This document shows, piece by piece, positions 33,221 through 39,679 of a stretch of DNA of 64,000 nt. The translations under genes were made by a program, and so were the position numbers. The notes below the pieces were generated by a model. That model worked only from the letters and a program-made list of their open reading frames with translations, was not told the DNA's origin and did no database searches. This DNA is from Roseburia sp. 1XD42-69. GTDB lineage: Bacteria > Bacillota > Clostridia > Lachnospirales > Lachnospiraceae. Position 1 is the first letter of the stretch. The number at the start of each line of letters is the position of its first letter. Location of the stretch: the NCBI RefSeq assembly GCF_003612565.1, contig NZ_RAZG01000019.1, positions 1 to 64,000 on the forward strand, written 5' to 3'.

Positions 33221-34015
33221 CTATCTGCAAATAGTTAAAGCATCCAGAAATTCTTTTGCGCTCTGGATGCTGTCAGCGGCTTCAATTACAATGGATTTGT
33301 CTATTTCGTAGATTTCTGCCCATGCGGCTTGTGTGTTCCCAGTCCACTGTCTTGCCGGCCACGGATGTGTGCCACAAAGATACCCGTTCTTCCAATCGTA
33401 AATCGGTGGCAACTCCACTCCGTAGTAGTGGATAAATGCCAATATTTCTTCATGGCTCCAATCAGACAAAGGGCTATACCTTGTCATGCCCTGCCCGTTG
33501 GTGTATATATTATCACCCTTTCCCACATAGTTTCCATCCGCCCTGCGCCGTCCAAGGAGCATAATATCAAGCTCATGCTCTTTGTAATACTTTGCCTGCC
33601 CTCTGTGCTGGACAATATGAAACCATCGGGCTGCAGTCTTGCTCTCCTGCGGGAAAAGCATCTGAGGATGGGAAGCAAGCCATTTCATATCCTGCCCTGT
33701 GTTGATAATTTCCAATTCCGGCGGCTTGTGAGCCTTCACCCATTCTATAAATGCTTTGTACTCCAAATTGCAAATAACGAGCACACAGGGGGCTATCCCC
33801 GCCATACGGCAGATTTCCCCCAGAACCAGGGAATCCTTTCCGCCGCTCCACGCAAATGCGGCTTTCTTCCCTTTGGTCTTTTTCTTTATCTCTGACACTG
33901 TCTTCTTAACCTGCTTATCCAGCTCTGCCTTAGTGACAAGTTCTTCAATCTTTGCGAATGTCTCCATCCAGTCTTCATTTTTAATCCGCTGCTTTCTCCC
34001 AAGTACGTCACCCAT
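33221..34015 (-). CDS. PP-loop ATPase, PAPS-reductase-like
   Basis: 264 residues from ATG at 34015, which has GGGGTGA upstream; a GTG at 34024 is the alternative. The PP-loop 'SGGKDS' is at about 57-62, followed by 'LLGRRRADGNYVGKGDNIY' and 'YSPLSDWSHEEILAFIHYY', the conserved blocks of the PAPS-reductase superfamily. The C-terminal ECG(I/L)H motif of true sulfonucleotide reductases is absent, so a nucleotide- or DNA-modifying role is more likely. It overlaps the end of the symporter gene by 8 bases, so it was coupled to it before element B split that gene. Confidence 0.85.
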   Translation of the reverse strand: MGDVLGRKQRIKNEDWMETFAKIEELVTKAELDKQVKKTVSEIKKKTKGKKAAFAWSGGKDSLVLGEICRMAGIAPCVLVICNLEYKAFIEWVKAHKPPELEIINTGQDMKWLASHPQMLFPQESKTAARWFHIVQHRGQAKYYKEHELDIMLLGRRRADGNYVGKGDNIYTNGQGMTRYSPLSDWSHEEILAFIHYYGVELPPIYDWKNGYLCGTHPWPARQWTGNTQAAWAEIYEIDKSIVIEAADSIQSAKEFLDALTICR

Positions 34016-34412
34016 GGTTTTCACCCCGCTTTCTGCTCACTGCCAGAGCCACGGCTCCGGAGAGGATAACGGTCAGAAGGCTTCCTGCGGTCTTGCAAAT
34101 GGCAATCCCCTTTATATTTCCATACCCGAACACTGGCAGTCCAATCAGCATGGCTGAGATAATTCCTGCCACTATGCCCTGCGACGCAAGCCTTACGCCT
34201 TTAAGGGTAAGAACCGTTGGCAACAATGTAGAAGCTCTAAGGGTTCCATATATCAGGAAAAGATGTGTTACTGTCAGCCCCGGGATATTCGCTACTGTAA
34301 TGCCGGCGGCCAACAGCAGAATCATGGAAAGTTTTGTTTTCCACATTGTATTTTTCTGAAAAATGTCTGTTGTGAGGGACGATATCGCACACAAGTTACT
34401 ATCAATCGTCGA
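34008..34412 (-). pseudogene. C-terminal part of a sodium:solute symporter split by element B
   Basis: The 134 codons from the att core onward read 'STIDSNLCAISSLTTDIF...' and three more transmembrane helices ('LSMILLLAAGITVANI', 'ASQGIVAGIISAMLIGLPVFGYG', 'AGSLLTVILSGAVALAVS'). 'STIDSNL' is the conserved helix of SSF family symporters. The N-terminal part is at 47917-48908. Joined through one att core they give one 461-residue protein in frame. On this side a new 6-codon leader from element B allows reading from 34430, but that fragment should not function alone. Confidence 0.9.
34402..34412. repeat. Left att core of element B (11 bp)
   Basis: TCAATCGTCGA, identical to 47917-47927. After one mismatch the next two bases also match. 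It lies at a codon boundary in the symporter gene (Ser-Thr-Ile on the coding strand), so one copy restores the frame on excision. Confidence 0.85.
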
Positions 34413-34484
34413 TAGTTCCCATTTTTTCATAAACCCCTGTAAATCCCTATATTTCTTACTATTCCTATAAAATAAAATCCTGTT

Positions 34485-34504
34485 TTACACCATCGTTGAC
34501 ACCA
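34485..34504. repeat. Candidate integrase arm sites, left end
   Basis: TTACACCA (34485-34492) and TTGACACCA (34496-34504) lie just inside the left core. Matching TGACACCA/TACACCA copies lie inside the right end (47783-47811), as expected for arm-type integrase binding sites. Confidence 0.55.
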
Positions 34505-34514
34505 TTTATGAATT

Positions 34515-34552
34515 AAGGGCAGCAGTCTCAAATTCTGACACCTGCTGCCCTT
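34515..34552 (-). terminator. Inverted repeat after the integrase gene
   Basis: AAGGGCAGCAG and CTGCTGCCCTT (11 bp) with a 16-nt loop, 22 bases after the integrase stop. The T-run is on the plus-strand side, so it may mainly stop transcription entering from the symporter side. Confidence 0.55.
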
Positions 34553-34573
34553 TTGCCCACTGCCTTTCCCGGC

Positions 34574-35761
34574 TTAAAACTGGTTTGCAATTTTTACAAT
34601 CTCCTCCCTCTCCAATTCAGCTGTCACATGGGTATAAATGTTCAAAGTTATATTTACATCCGAATGGCCAAGATAACTTTGTACTACCTTAGGCGGAATC
34701 CCCCTTTCCAATGCTCTTGTTGCGAACGTATGACGCATTGCATGTGGGCAGAACAGCTCCATCCGCAATGCCTCCCTTTCTTCCCGTTCCGCTGCGGCTT
34801 CCTCTTCCGTGTTCATTTTATTTATTATCTCCCTGATGAACTTTGAAACAGATACCCTCCAGAGTGGTTTGCCAAATGGTGATGTGAACACCAGGTTTTC
34901 CAGCCCTTCCGCCGGCTCCCATTTCTCCCCAAGTTTCCAACGCAGCTTTGCCTGTTCAGCTTTATGCCGTTTCAGCCTTTTGGCAATTTCTGCAAGCATT
35001 GGCACCGTCCTTTTGCTGTTGGCCGTCTTTACCGGGCCTTTGTGGAGTTTTTCCCCTGCTATATTTACCATTGTCCCATTCACATGGATTTCCATATTTT
35101 TAAAATCTATATCTCCCCATTCCAGGGCCGTTATTTCCCCAATACGCATCCCGGTGGAAAACCCCAGGTAAAAAATATCCGCATAGAACGGTTTTTCCTG
35201 TTCTGCATGCACAAGGAATCTTTTCTGTTCCTCTTCTGTCAATGCCCTTTTATGTACATTCTCCTTTTTCTCAGCTTTGGGGAGTACTGTCCGCTCCACT
35301 GGATTTGTCATAATTATGCCATTTAAATATGCCTGGCGGAAAAGAAGGTTGGAAAATGCCTTTATTTTTCCTATATACCCCACGGAATAACCTTCTCCCA
35401 GCATCTTGTTTATAATCCGCTGGATATGTTCCGGGCGCACGGCCTGCAGCTTCATCTGTCCAATCATGCCTTTCACATGCCTGTAATAATGCGTATCACT
35501 GGCAAATGTGGATTCCCTGACAATGTTTTTCCGGTACTCTTTTATCCAGGTCTGATACCATTCATCCACCGTTATCCTGTCCGGCTTGGCATAAATGCCA
35601 TGGTCTATTTCATATTTTGCATCCCTGAGCTTCTTTTGGACTTCCTTAAAGTCTTTGCCGTAAATCGTATGTCTCTGGCCGTTAAAGGTATATCTTGCCT
35701 GGTACCTGCCATCCTTACGAATAGAAACCCCGGGCGGTAAAGCTTTCTTACTGTCTGCCAT
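34574..35761 (-). CDS. int: Tyrosine recombinase integrase of element B
   Basis: 395 residues from ATG at 35761 ('MADSKKALPPGVS'), set by GGAAGGAG. There is an N-terminal arm-binding domain ('VSIRKDGRYQARYTFNGQRHTIYG'), a SAM-like core-binding domain (about 62-160), and a catalytic domain with R206 ('STGMRIGE'), K245/K250, H340-x2-R343 ('HAMRHTFATR'), H366 ('LGHSD') and Y376 ('NIYTHV'). This is Tn916/phage-type integrase architecture. All catalytic residues are present, so the element should be active for integration. Confidence 0.95.
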   Translation of the reverse strand: MADSKKALPPGVSIRKDGRYQARYTFNGQRHTIYGKDFKEVQKKLRDAKYEIDHGIYAKPDRITVDEWYQTWIKEYRKNIVRESTFASDTHYYRHVKGMIGQMKLQAVRPEHIQRIINKMLGEGYSVGYIGKIKAFSNLLFRQAYLNGIIMTNPVERTVLPKAEKKENVHKRALTEEEQKRFLVHAEQEKPFYADIFYLGFSTGMRIGEITALEWGDIDFKNMEIHVNGTMVNIAGEKLHKGPVKTANSKRTVPMLAEIAKRLKRHKAEQAKLRWKLGEKWEPAEGLENLVFTSPFGKPLWRVSVSKFIREIINKMNTEEEAAAEREEREALRMELFCPHAMRHTFATRALERGIPPKVVQSYLGHSDVNITLNIYTHVTAELEREEIVKIANQF

Positions 35762-35966
35762 ATATTCCAGCTCCTTCCTGTTACGCAAAGAGGCAGCAGG
35801 ACCGCCTCATTCCATATTCAGTTTTTCTTGTGAACAATTATATTTTTGGTTATAATATTAATGCTTCGGCGTGCCTTATCATGCGCCTTGGCTCCTTTCA
35901 GGCTCTCCCATGTTGCAGCATGGCGGGAGCCTTTACTTTTCCACCCCCTTCCTTCCCCTTCGTTTT
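35762..35966 (-). other. Leader region of the integrase gene with hairpins
   Basis: 205 bases without a convincing gene. It contains a hairpin GGCTC-CCGCCATG / CATGG-GA-GAGCC at about 35891-35929 and a small G+C stem (GAGGC.../GCCTC) close to the integrase ribosome binding site. It probably holds the integrase promoter (A+T-rich 35825-35865). Confidence 0.4.
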
Positions 35967-36365
35967 CTACTGCCGCTCCTGCTGGTTCTGGGCTGTGCAC
36001 CATTCCTCAAACCGGATGCGGTCCACTAATAACCTGTCCCCAATGTAAACGGACGCCCCAATCTCTTTTACCAGCTTCCTGGCCCTCCCGTCGCTTATCC
36101 CCCCGGCATATTCCTGGAAGTCTTTAATGCTCAAAAGCCTCCTCTCTGTCAGCGGTATGCGTTCCTCCTGCTGCCCTATATCCATAAAACCTCCTTCCTT
36201 TTGTGATTCATACCAGGCAGCAGGTACTTTGCCGGGCATTACCATCGTGCCTGCTGCCTTCAATTTCCTCTGCATTGCCTTTACCAGTTTCACAGCCTCT
36301 TCCTCTCTGATGGAGAGGTCTGCGGCTATGTCTGCCGCTGTATAAAACACTTTATGTCCTTCCAT
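35967..36365 (-). CDS. Two-domain HTH / excisionase-like protein
   Basis: 132 residues from ATG at 36365 (GGAGG at 8 nt). The N-domain 'VFYTAADIAADLSIREEEAVKLVKAMQRKLKAAGTMVMPGKVPAAWY' is the small HTH found beside integrases of Firmicutes elements. The C-domain 'LLSIKDFQEYAGGISDGRARKLVKEIGASVYIGDRLLVDRIRFEEWC' is a Tn916 Xis-like winged helix. The fusion is unusual. Immediately upstream of int, it likely bends DNA during excision or controls int. A separate Xis-like gene lies at the other end of the element. Confidence 0.75.
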   Translation of the reverse strand: MEGHKVFYTAADIAADLSIREEEAVKLVKAMQRKLKAAGTMVMPGKVPAAWYESQKEGGFMDIGQQEERIPLTERRLLSIKDFQEYAGGISDGRARKLVKEIGASVYIGDRLLVDRIRFEEWCTAQNQQERQ

Positions 36366-36383
36366 TGTCTGTTCCTCCATTCC

Positions 36384-36713
36384 CTATAATATTCCCGGCT
36401 TTCCTTTTTTCGGCCGGAATTCCTGCCAGGATTCGTTTATTGCGTCCTCCATCTCCTTAAAAAACTCTGACACTTCATTTCCGTGTACCGGCTTTCCGGA
36501 TGCAATCAAATCTTTCGACGCACTCATATACCCAATCATATAACATAATACTTTCCGCTGGCCCGTTTCCCCAAGTGCGGCAAACTTTTTATCTGCTGAC
36601 TGGATTTTCTTCTGCTGTACCCTTGCCTTTTCCTCCTTCCTGCCCTTATAATCACTGATATTCACGACTTTTGCATAAGCCGTGGCCCCCCTGGCTGTTT
36701 CTGTATTCTGCAA
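36384..36713 (-). CDS. Hypothetical protein of element B (109 aa)
   Basis: Not recognised. It starts with TTG behind AGAGGTAGG. The N-terminal half is basic ('YKGRKEEKARVQQKKIQSADKKF'), the C-terminal half helical ('VLCYMIGYMSASKDLIASGKPVHGNEVSEFFKEMEDAINES'). Small proteins of this kind are common next to integrase/excisionase modules in Lachnospiraceae elements. It is probably cotranscribed with the Xis-like gene 18 bases downstream. Confidence 0.65.
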   Translation of the reverse strand: MQNTETARGATAYAKVVNISDYKGRKEEKARVQQKKIQSADKKFAALGETGQRKVLCYMIGYMSASKDLIASGKPVHGNEVSEFFKEMEDAINESWQEFRPKKGKPGIL

Positions 36714-36801
36714 TTTTACCTACCTCTTTCCTTTGACAAGAGGCAGCAGGAATGTTATAATCCCTGCATACCCCTCAAATTTGCTTGTTTGCTGGGTTAC
36801 C

Positions 36802-36835
36802 TGCCCCTATCAGAATGGCCGTTCTGGTAAGGGCA
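36802..36835. repeat. 14-bp imperfect inverted repeat
   Basis: Arms TGCCCTTACCAGAA and TTCTGATAGGGGCA pair at 13 of 14 positions around a CGGCCA loop, right after the 35-residue gene. T-rich sequence lies on the plus-strand side only. Possibly a weak terminator or a protein site. Confidence 0.45.
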
Positions 36836-36839
36836 TTTT

Positions 36840-36947
36840 CTATTCTTTTATAAATCCGGTAACTTCCCCGTCTTCAATGACGGCGGACATGCCTTCCTGC
36901 TCCAGTTTCCTGATACAGTCCTCAATCGTTAAACTGCTGTAATCCAT
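36840..36947 (-). CDS. Small acidic peptide (35 aa)
   Basis: AAGGAGGCAGGGA precedes an ATG at 36947. The product starts 'MDYSSLTIEDCIRKLEQEG' and continues 'MSAVIEDGEVTGFIKE'. It has a strong ribosome binding site and coding-like composition. No known family; small acidic peptides beside phage regulatory genes may be anti-DNA-binding factors, but nothing further can be said. Confidence 0.6.
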   Translation of the reverse strand: MDYSSLTIEDCIRKLEQEGMSAVIEDGEVTGFIKE

Positions 36948-37011
36948 TCCCTGCCTCCTTATATTCCCTTTCTATGCTAAAAAACTATGCGCTAGCCCAC
37001 GGTTTTTTATT

Positions 37012-37176
37012 TTAAATGCTTTCAGCGGTGTTTTCCTCCACCAAAGGCCTGTGGCCGCTTCTATACTCATATAGGGGGCATTTTTTTACAAGGCACAGTT
37101 TTACTTCCTTCACCTGTCCACAACTGCACTCTAAACATTTGGCCCGGATTGCTTTCAGCGGTGTTCTTTTTGCCAT
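37012..37176 (-). CDS. Small Cys-rich phage protein (54 aa)
   Basis: The product begins 'MAKRTPLKAIRAKCLECSCG' and has 'VKLCLVKKCPLYEYRSGHRP': five cysteines arranged C-x2-C-x-C...C-x4-C. This 'TPLKAIRxKCxxC...CPLYxYRxGH' pattern recurs in many clostridial phages as a small zinc-binding protein of unknown role. GGGGG lies 8 nt before the ATG. Confidence 0.75.
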   Translation of the reverse strand: MAKRTPLKAIRAKCLECSCGQVKEVKLCLVKKCPLYEYRSGHRPLVEENTAESI

Positions 37177-37188
37177 ATATGAATCCCC

Positions 37189-37623
37189 CTATACTGAAAT
37201 ATTTATCAATGCCCCGAAGGCTTCTTTGTAACCATATCCCCCAGTTATCTGTTTTAAAGTGCTTTTTACCTGTATGCCTTTGTCAAGTACCGGCGCCATG
37301 CTCTGAGCCAGGCCTTTTGCCAGATAACCAATGTGTGCATATCCTATGCCCTTTATCCCTATCACAACCGCTACAGCATACCTGTCATAGGTATTAGCCT
37401 TGTCACGTCTAAGGTATACGGTCAGGTCATCTTCTTTCCGGCCGGCAATGTATTTTAATAACTGCTGGCGGTTCTCATACGTTACACCTGATACTCTGCA
37501 GGTCATGGATTCCTTAACACGTTTCCATGCAGTTTTAAATGCCTGGGATAAAGAATATCCGAGTTTATGTAACTGGTTTGCCATGGTTGCTACTGTCTGG
37601 CGAATTGTCCTTATGTCCTTCAT
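37189..37623 (-). CDS. HIRAN-domain protein
   Basis: 144 residues from ATG at 37623 (AAAGGAG at 7 nt). The C-terminal about 95 residues ('VTYENRQQLLKYIAGRKEDDLTVYLRRDKANTYDRYAVAVV...GYAHIGYLAKGLA') have the HIRAN pattern (R-x-x-x-N-x-Y-D-x-x-A-V, then G-Y-L-x-x-x-L-A). HIRAN domains bind DNA ends or stalled forks and occur as stand-alone proteins in mobile elements. The N-terminal 45 residues are helical and basic. It is transcribed divergently from the RHH/HicAB block. Confidence 0.75.
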   Translation of the reverse strand: MKDIRTIRQTVATMANQLHKLGYSLSQAFKTAWKRVKESMTCRVSGVTYENRQQLLKYIAGRKEDDLTVYLRRDKANTYDRYAVAVVIGIKGIGYAHIGYLAKGLAQSMAPVLDKGIQVKSTLKQITGGYGYKEAFGALINISV

Positions 37624-37715
37624 GTGATTTCTCCTTTCCAAGTCTAAGCTCTGCCTTTGCTTTCCCTTTCGGTACTCCCGTCTGCCGTGGCTGTTCTGTT
37701 CTCTTTGATGATATT

Positions 37716-37744
37716 AGTATAGCACATGGGCACATACATTTCCA
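37716..37744 (-). promoter_or_regulatory. Candidate promoter for the HIRAN gene
   Basis: On the minus strand TGGAAA (37744-37739), 17-bp spacer, TATACT (37721-37716). Good -10, moderate -35; about 90 bases upstream of the HIRAN start. Confidence 0.5.
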
Positions 37745-37789
37745 TTGACAGAATACCTAAAATTACATGTTCCCATGTGTTTAACATTT

Positions 37790-37837
37790 GTGCATTATGC
37801 ACATGGACACATGTATTGACTTATGATATAATATCAT
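37790..37837. promoter_or_regulatory. Palindrome cluster at the divergent promoter
   Basis: Two perfect palindromes, GTGCATTATGCAC (37790-37802) and ATGATATAATATCAT (37823-37837), flank and overlap the plus-strand promoter. Repeats of CACATGNNCACATG type lie nearby. Probable operators for the RHH protein encoded just downstream. Confidence 0.55.
37804..37832 (+). promoter_or_regulatory. Promoter for the RHH gene
   Basis: TGGACA (37804-37809), 17-bp spacer, TATAAT (37827-37832). The -10 is the centre of the 15-bp palindrome, so a bound repressor would block it. Confidence 0.65.
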
Positions 37838-37908
37838 TGTACAGTGGAGAAGGTGCATCTATAAATTGCCGCCCCACTGGAACGTATAAAAGAAAGAGGG
37901 TGCATCTT

Positions 37909-38154
37909 ATGTCAGATGAAAAGAAAAGCACATACACTGGTTACACGGAAGCCCGGAAAAAAGCCAATGAAAAATATCTGAAAGAATCCGTTGAGGATAT
38001 CCGGATCAGAGTTCCCAAAGGCGATAAAGCAAAGGTGCAAGAACACGCCGCTACTATGGGGGAAAGTACAAATGCTTTCGTTGTACGTGCAATCACCGAG
38101 ACAATGAACCGAGATAACCAAACCTCCCCGGCTTCAAAACCTGATAAGGAATAG
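37909..38154 (+). CDS. Ribbon-helix-helix protein (81 aa)
   Basis: Start at 37909 ('MSDEKKSTYTGYTEARKKANEKYLKE'), with AGAGGG at 8 nt. 'IRIRVPKGDKAKVQEHAATMGESTNAFVVRAITETMNRD' is a ribbon-helix-helix fold, close in layout to the 64-residue protein at 778-972. It lies first in the plus-strand block ahead of HicA and behind a palindromic operator, so it probably represses its own promoter. Confidence 0.78.
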   Translation: MSDEKKSTYTGYTEARKKANEKYLKESVEDIRIRVPKGDKAKVQEHAATMGESTNAFVVRAITETMNRDNQTSPASKPDKE

Positions 38155-38245
38155 TCGTCACAATTCTGGTATACCAGGTAACGGAATACGGTATCTTCTG
38201 GCAGCAGGTGCGCATACTATCCTCAATATGATTTCCTTATTCACA

Positions 38246-38303
38246 ATTATACGCCTATTTTATGAGTATATCTATTGACATGCGCATGAAGCAGGCGTAT
38301 AAT
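38246..38303 (+). promoter_or_regulatory. Consensus promoter of hicAB within an inverted repeat
   Basis: TTGACA (38275-38280), 17-bp spacer, TATAAT (38298-38303): a perfect consensus. An 11-bp inverted repeat (ATTATACGCCT at 38246-38256, AGGCGTATAAT at 38293-38303) covers the -10 with its right arm. This is a typical operator for autoregulation by a HicB antitoxin. Confidence 0.8.
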
Positions 38304-38326
38304 ACATAATATAAGGAGGACACAAT

Positions 38327-38509
38327 ATGACAGTTCGGGAAATACTAAAGATGCTTCGCAAAGATGGATGGTACACCACCAATCAGGAAGGCTCCCACAT
38401 AAGCCTAAAGCATCCAACAAAGCCCGGAAAAGTCACAGTACCAAATCACAACGGGGACTTGAAACCGGGAACACTAAACAGCATTTACAAGCAGGCGGGA
38501 CTTAAATAG
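38327..38509 (+). CDS. hicA: HicA toxin (mRNA interferase)
   Basis: 60 residues. The dsRBD-like HicA fold is clear: 'TVREILKMLRKDGWYTTNQEGSHISLKHPTKPGKVTVPNHNGDLKPGTLNSIYKQAGL', with the catalytic His of 'GSHISL'. HicA cleaves mRNA and is neutralised by HicB. AAGGAGGA precedes the ATG, 24 bases after a consensus promoter. Full-length and likely active. Confidence 0.93.
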   Translation: MTVREILKMLRKDGWYTTNQEGSHISLKHPTKPGKVTVPNHNGDLKPGTLNSIYKQAGLK

Positions 38510-38548
38510 TCCTACTGCCTGCGATTATCATAGAAAGGAGCGTAATTT

Positions 38549-38962
38549 ATGCAAAATTTAACTTATCTTGCAGTTTTTGAACCATCAACAGACGGCTCAT
38601 ATAGTATCTATTTCCCTGATTTACCCGGATGTATCAGTATTGGGGATAATCTGGAAGAAGCTGCACACATGGCAGCAGAAGCCGCAAGCCTCCATGTTTA
38701 CAGTATGGAATGTGACAATGAGGAAATCCCCACTCCATCCGTGAACCTCTCCAAAGAAGATACAGAGGGAAATGTTGTAATGCCTGTCACAATCCACCCT
38801 GATTTATACCGGACAAAGCGTGACAATGAACGCATTAAGACAAACATTACTCTTCCAGCATGGCTCAAACGGATTGCAGAAGAACAGAAAGTCAATTACT
38901 CCCGTCTTTTGGAGACTGCCCTTATTGATTATTTACAGCTCCCAAAACAGGGCGGGAGGTAA
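38549..38962 (+). CDS. hicB: HicB antitoxin (first copy)
   Basis: 137 residues. The N-domain 'YLAVFEPSTDGSYSIYFPDLPGCISIGDNLEEAAHMAAEAASLHV' is the degraded RNase H fold of HicB that covers the toxin. The C-domain 'RIKTNITLPAWLKRIAEEQKVNYSRLLETALIDYL' is a ribbon-helix-helix DNA-binding part. It lies 39 bases after hicA with a GAAAGGAG site. Expected to repress the operon through the inverted repeat. Confidence 0.93.
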   Translation: MQNLTYLAVFEPSTDGSYSIYFPDLPGCISIGDNLEEAAHMAAEAASLHVYSMECDNEEIPTPSVNLSKEDTEGNVVMPVTIHPDLYRTKRDNERIKTNITLPAWLKRIAEEQKVNYSRLLETALIDYLQLPKQGGR

Positions 38963-38995
38963 ATCCTCCCTGCCGCCAGCAAAGGAGGCTGAACC

Positions 38996-39403
38996 ATGAA
39001 ATATATCTATACCGCAACATTCGTGCCTAATGAGGACGAAACCAAATACTACTGCAAAGTGCCTGATCTTCCCGGATGCATTACAACCGGCAGCAGTATT
39101 GATGATGCCATTGAAATGATTACCGATGCTGCCAGCGGATGGCTCGTTGTGGCCGAGGATGAGGGGAACGAAATCCCGGCCCCCACTCCCCAGCATAAAC
39201 TGGATATTCCGGAAAATGCCACCTGCTCCATCATCCGCATTGATACGTTCGCATACCGGGCAGCAACCGACACCAGGGCAGTCCGTAAAAATGTCTCACT
39301 TCCTGCATGGATGGCCACCCTGGCAGAAAAGCGTGGGGTAAACTGCTCCCAGGTTCTCCAGGATGGACTTATGCAGCTGCTTAATGCCGGCCATGCAAGA
39401 TAA
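38996..39403 (+). CDS. HicB-like protein (second copy)
   Basis: 135 residues: HicB N-fold 'YTATFVPNEDETKYYCKVPDLPGCITTGSSIDDAIEMITDAAS' and RHH end 'VRKNVSLPAWMATLAEKRGVNCSQVLQDGLMQLL'. It is diverged from the first HicB and has no toxin gene of its own. With AAAGGAGG before the ATG it is clearly expressed. It may bind the same HicA, form mixed repressors, or counter an outside HicA. Confidence 0.88.
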   Translation: MKYIYTATFVPNEDETKYYCKVPDLPGCITTGSSIDDAIEMITDAASGWLVVAEDEGNEIPAPTPQHKLDIPENATCSIIRIDTFAYRAATDTRAVRKNVSLPAWMATLAEKRGVNCSQVLQDGLMQLLNAGHAR

Positions 39404-39437
39404 GGCTGATTCAGCCAATCCACAGGAGGGCATAACC

Positions 39438-39581
39438 ATGTGGCAGGAATATCCTACAGAAGAAATACCCAATACAGAAACTATATCCTCTATGGCGGAA
39501 CTGGAAAGCGGCGGCGGTACCTTATTCACTGGGAACACAGAGGCTCTATTTGCCGAATTGACGGAGGAATTGCCATGCTGA
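39438..39581 (+). CDS. Short RelB/DinJ-like C-terminal peptide (47 aa)
   Basis: 'IPNTETISSMAELESGGGTLFTGNTEALFAELTEE' resembles the toxin-binding C-terminal part of RelB/DinJ antitoxins ('NAET...ME...LF'), but the N-terminal DNA-binding half is missing. AGGAGGG at 7 nt. It is the last gene of the hicAB block and has no RelE/YafQ partner here. It could be an orphan antitoxin fragment that inactivates an outside toxin. Confidence 0.6.
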   Translation: MWQEYPTEEIPNTETISSMAELESGGGTLFTGNTEALFAELTEELPC

Positions 39582-39605
39582 TCTGTTCGGGTTATAGCCA
39601 AAAAT

Positions 39606-39637
39606 AAAAGGCATGTGCTCCTCTGCATATGCCTTTT
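39606..39637. terminator. Bidirectional terminator between convergent genes
   Basis: AAAAGGCAT and ATGCCTTTT arms with inner GTG/CAT pairing form a stem with A- and T-runs on the two sides, closing the plus-strand hicAB block and the minus-strand membrane-protein gene. Confidence 0.75.
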
Positions 39638-39679
39638 GCGTTGCCTATGTAATTTTAATCTCTGCCCTTAATCACACCC

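Noticed and set aside
33221-34015. Annotation as a true PAPS reductase of sulfate assimilation
   Set aside because: The PP-loop is present but the C-terminal catalytic Cys motif is missing, and there are no other sulfur-assimilation genes.
34008-34430. Independent small membrane protein gene
   Set aside because: Its sequence after the att core is the exact continuation of the symporter at 47917-48908; the first six codons come from element B.
35818-36003. 61-codon minus-strand frame upstream of the integrase gene
   Set aside because: It overlaps the end of the Xis-like gene in another frame and covers hairpin structures; no start signal.
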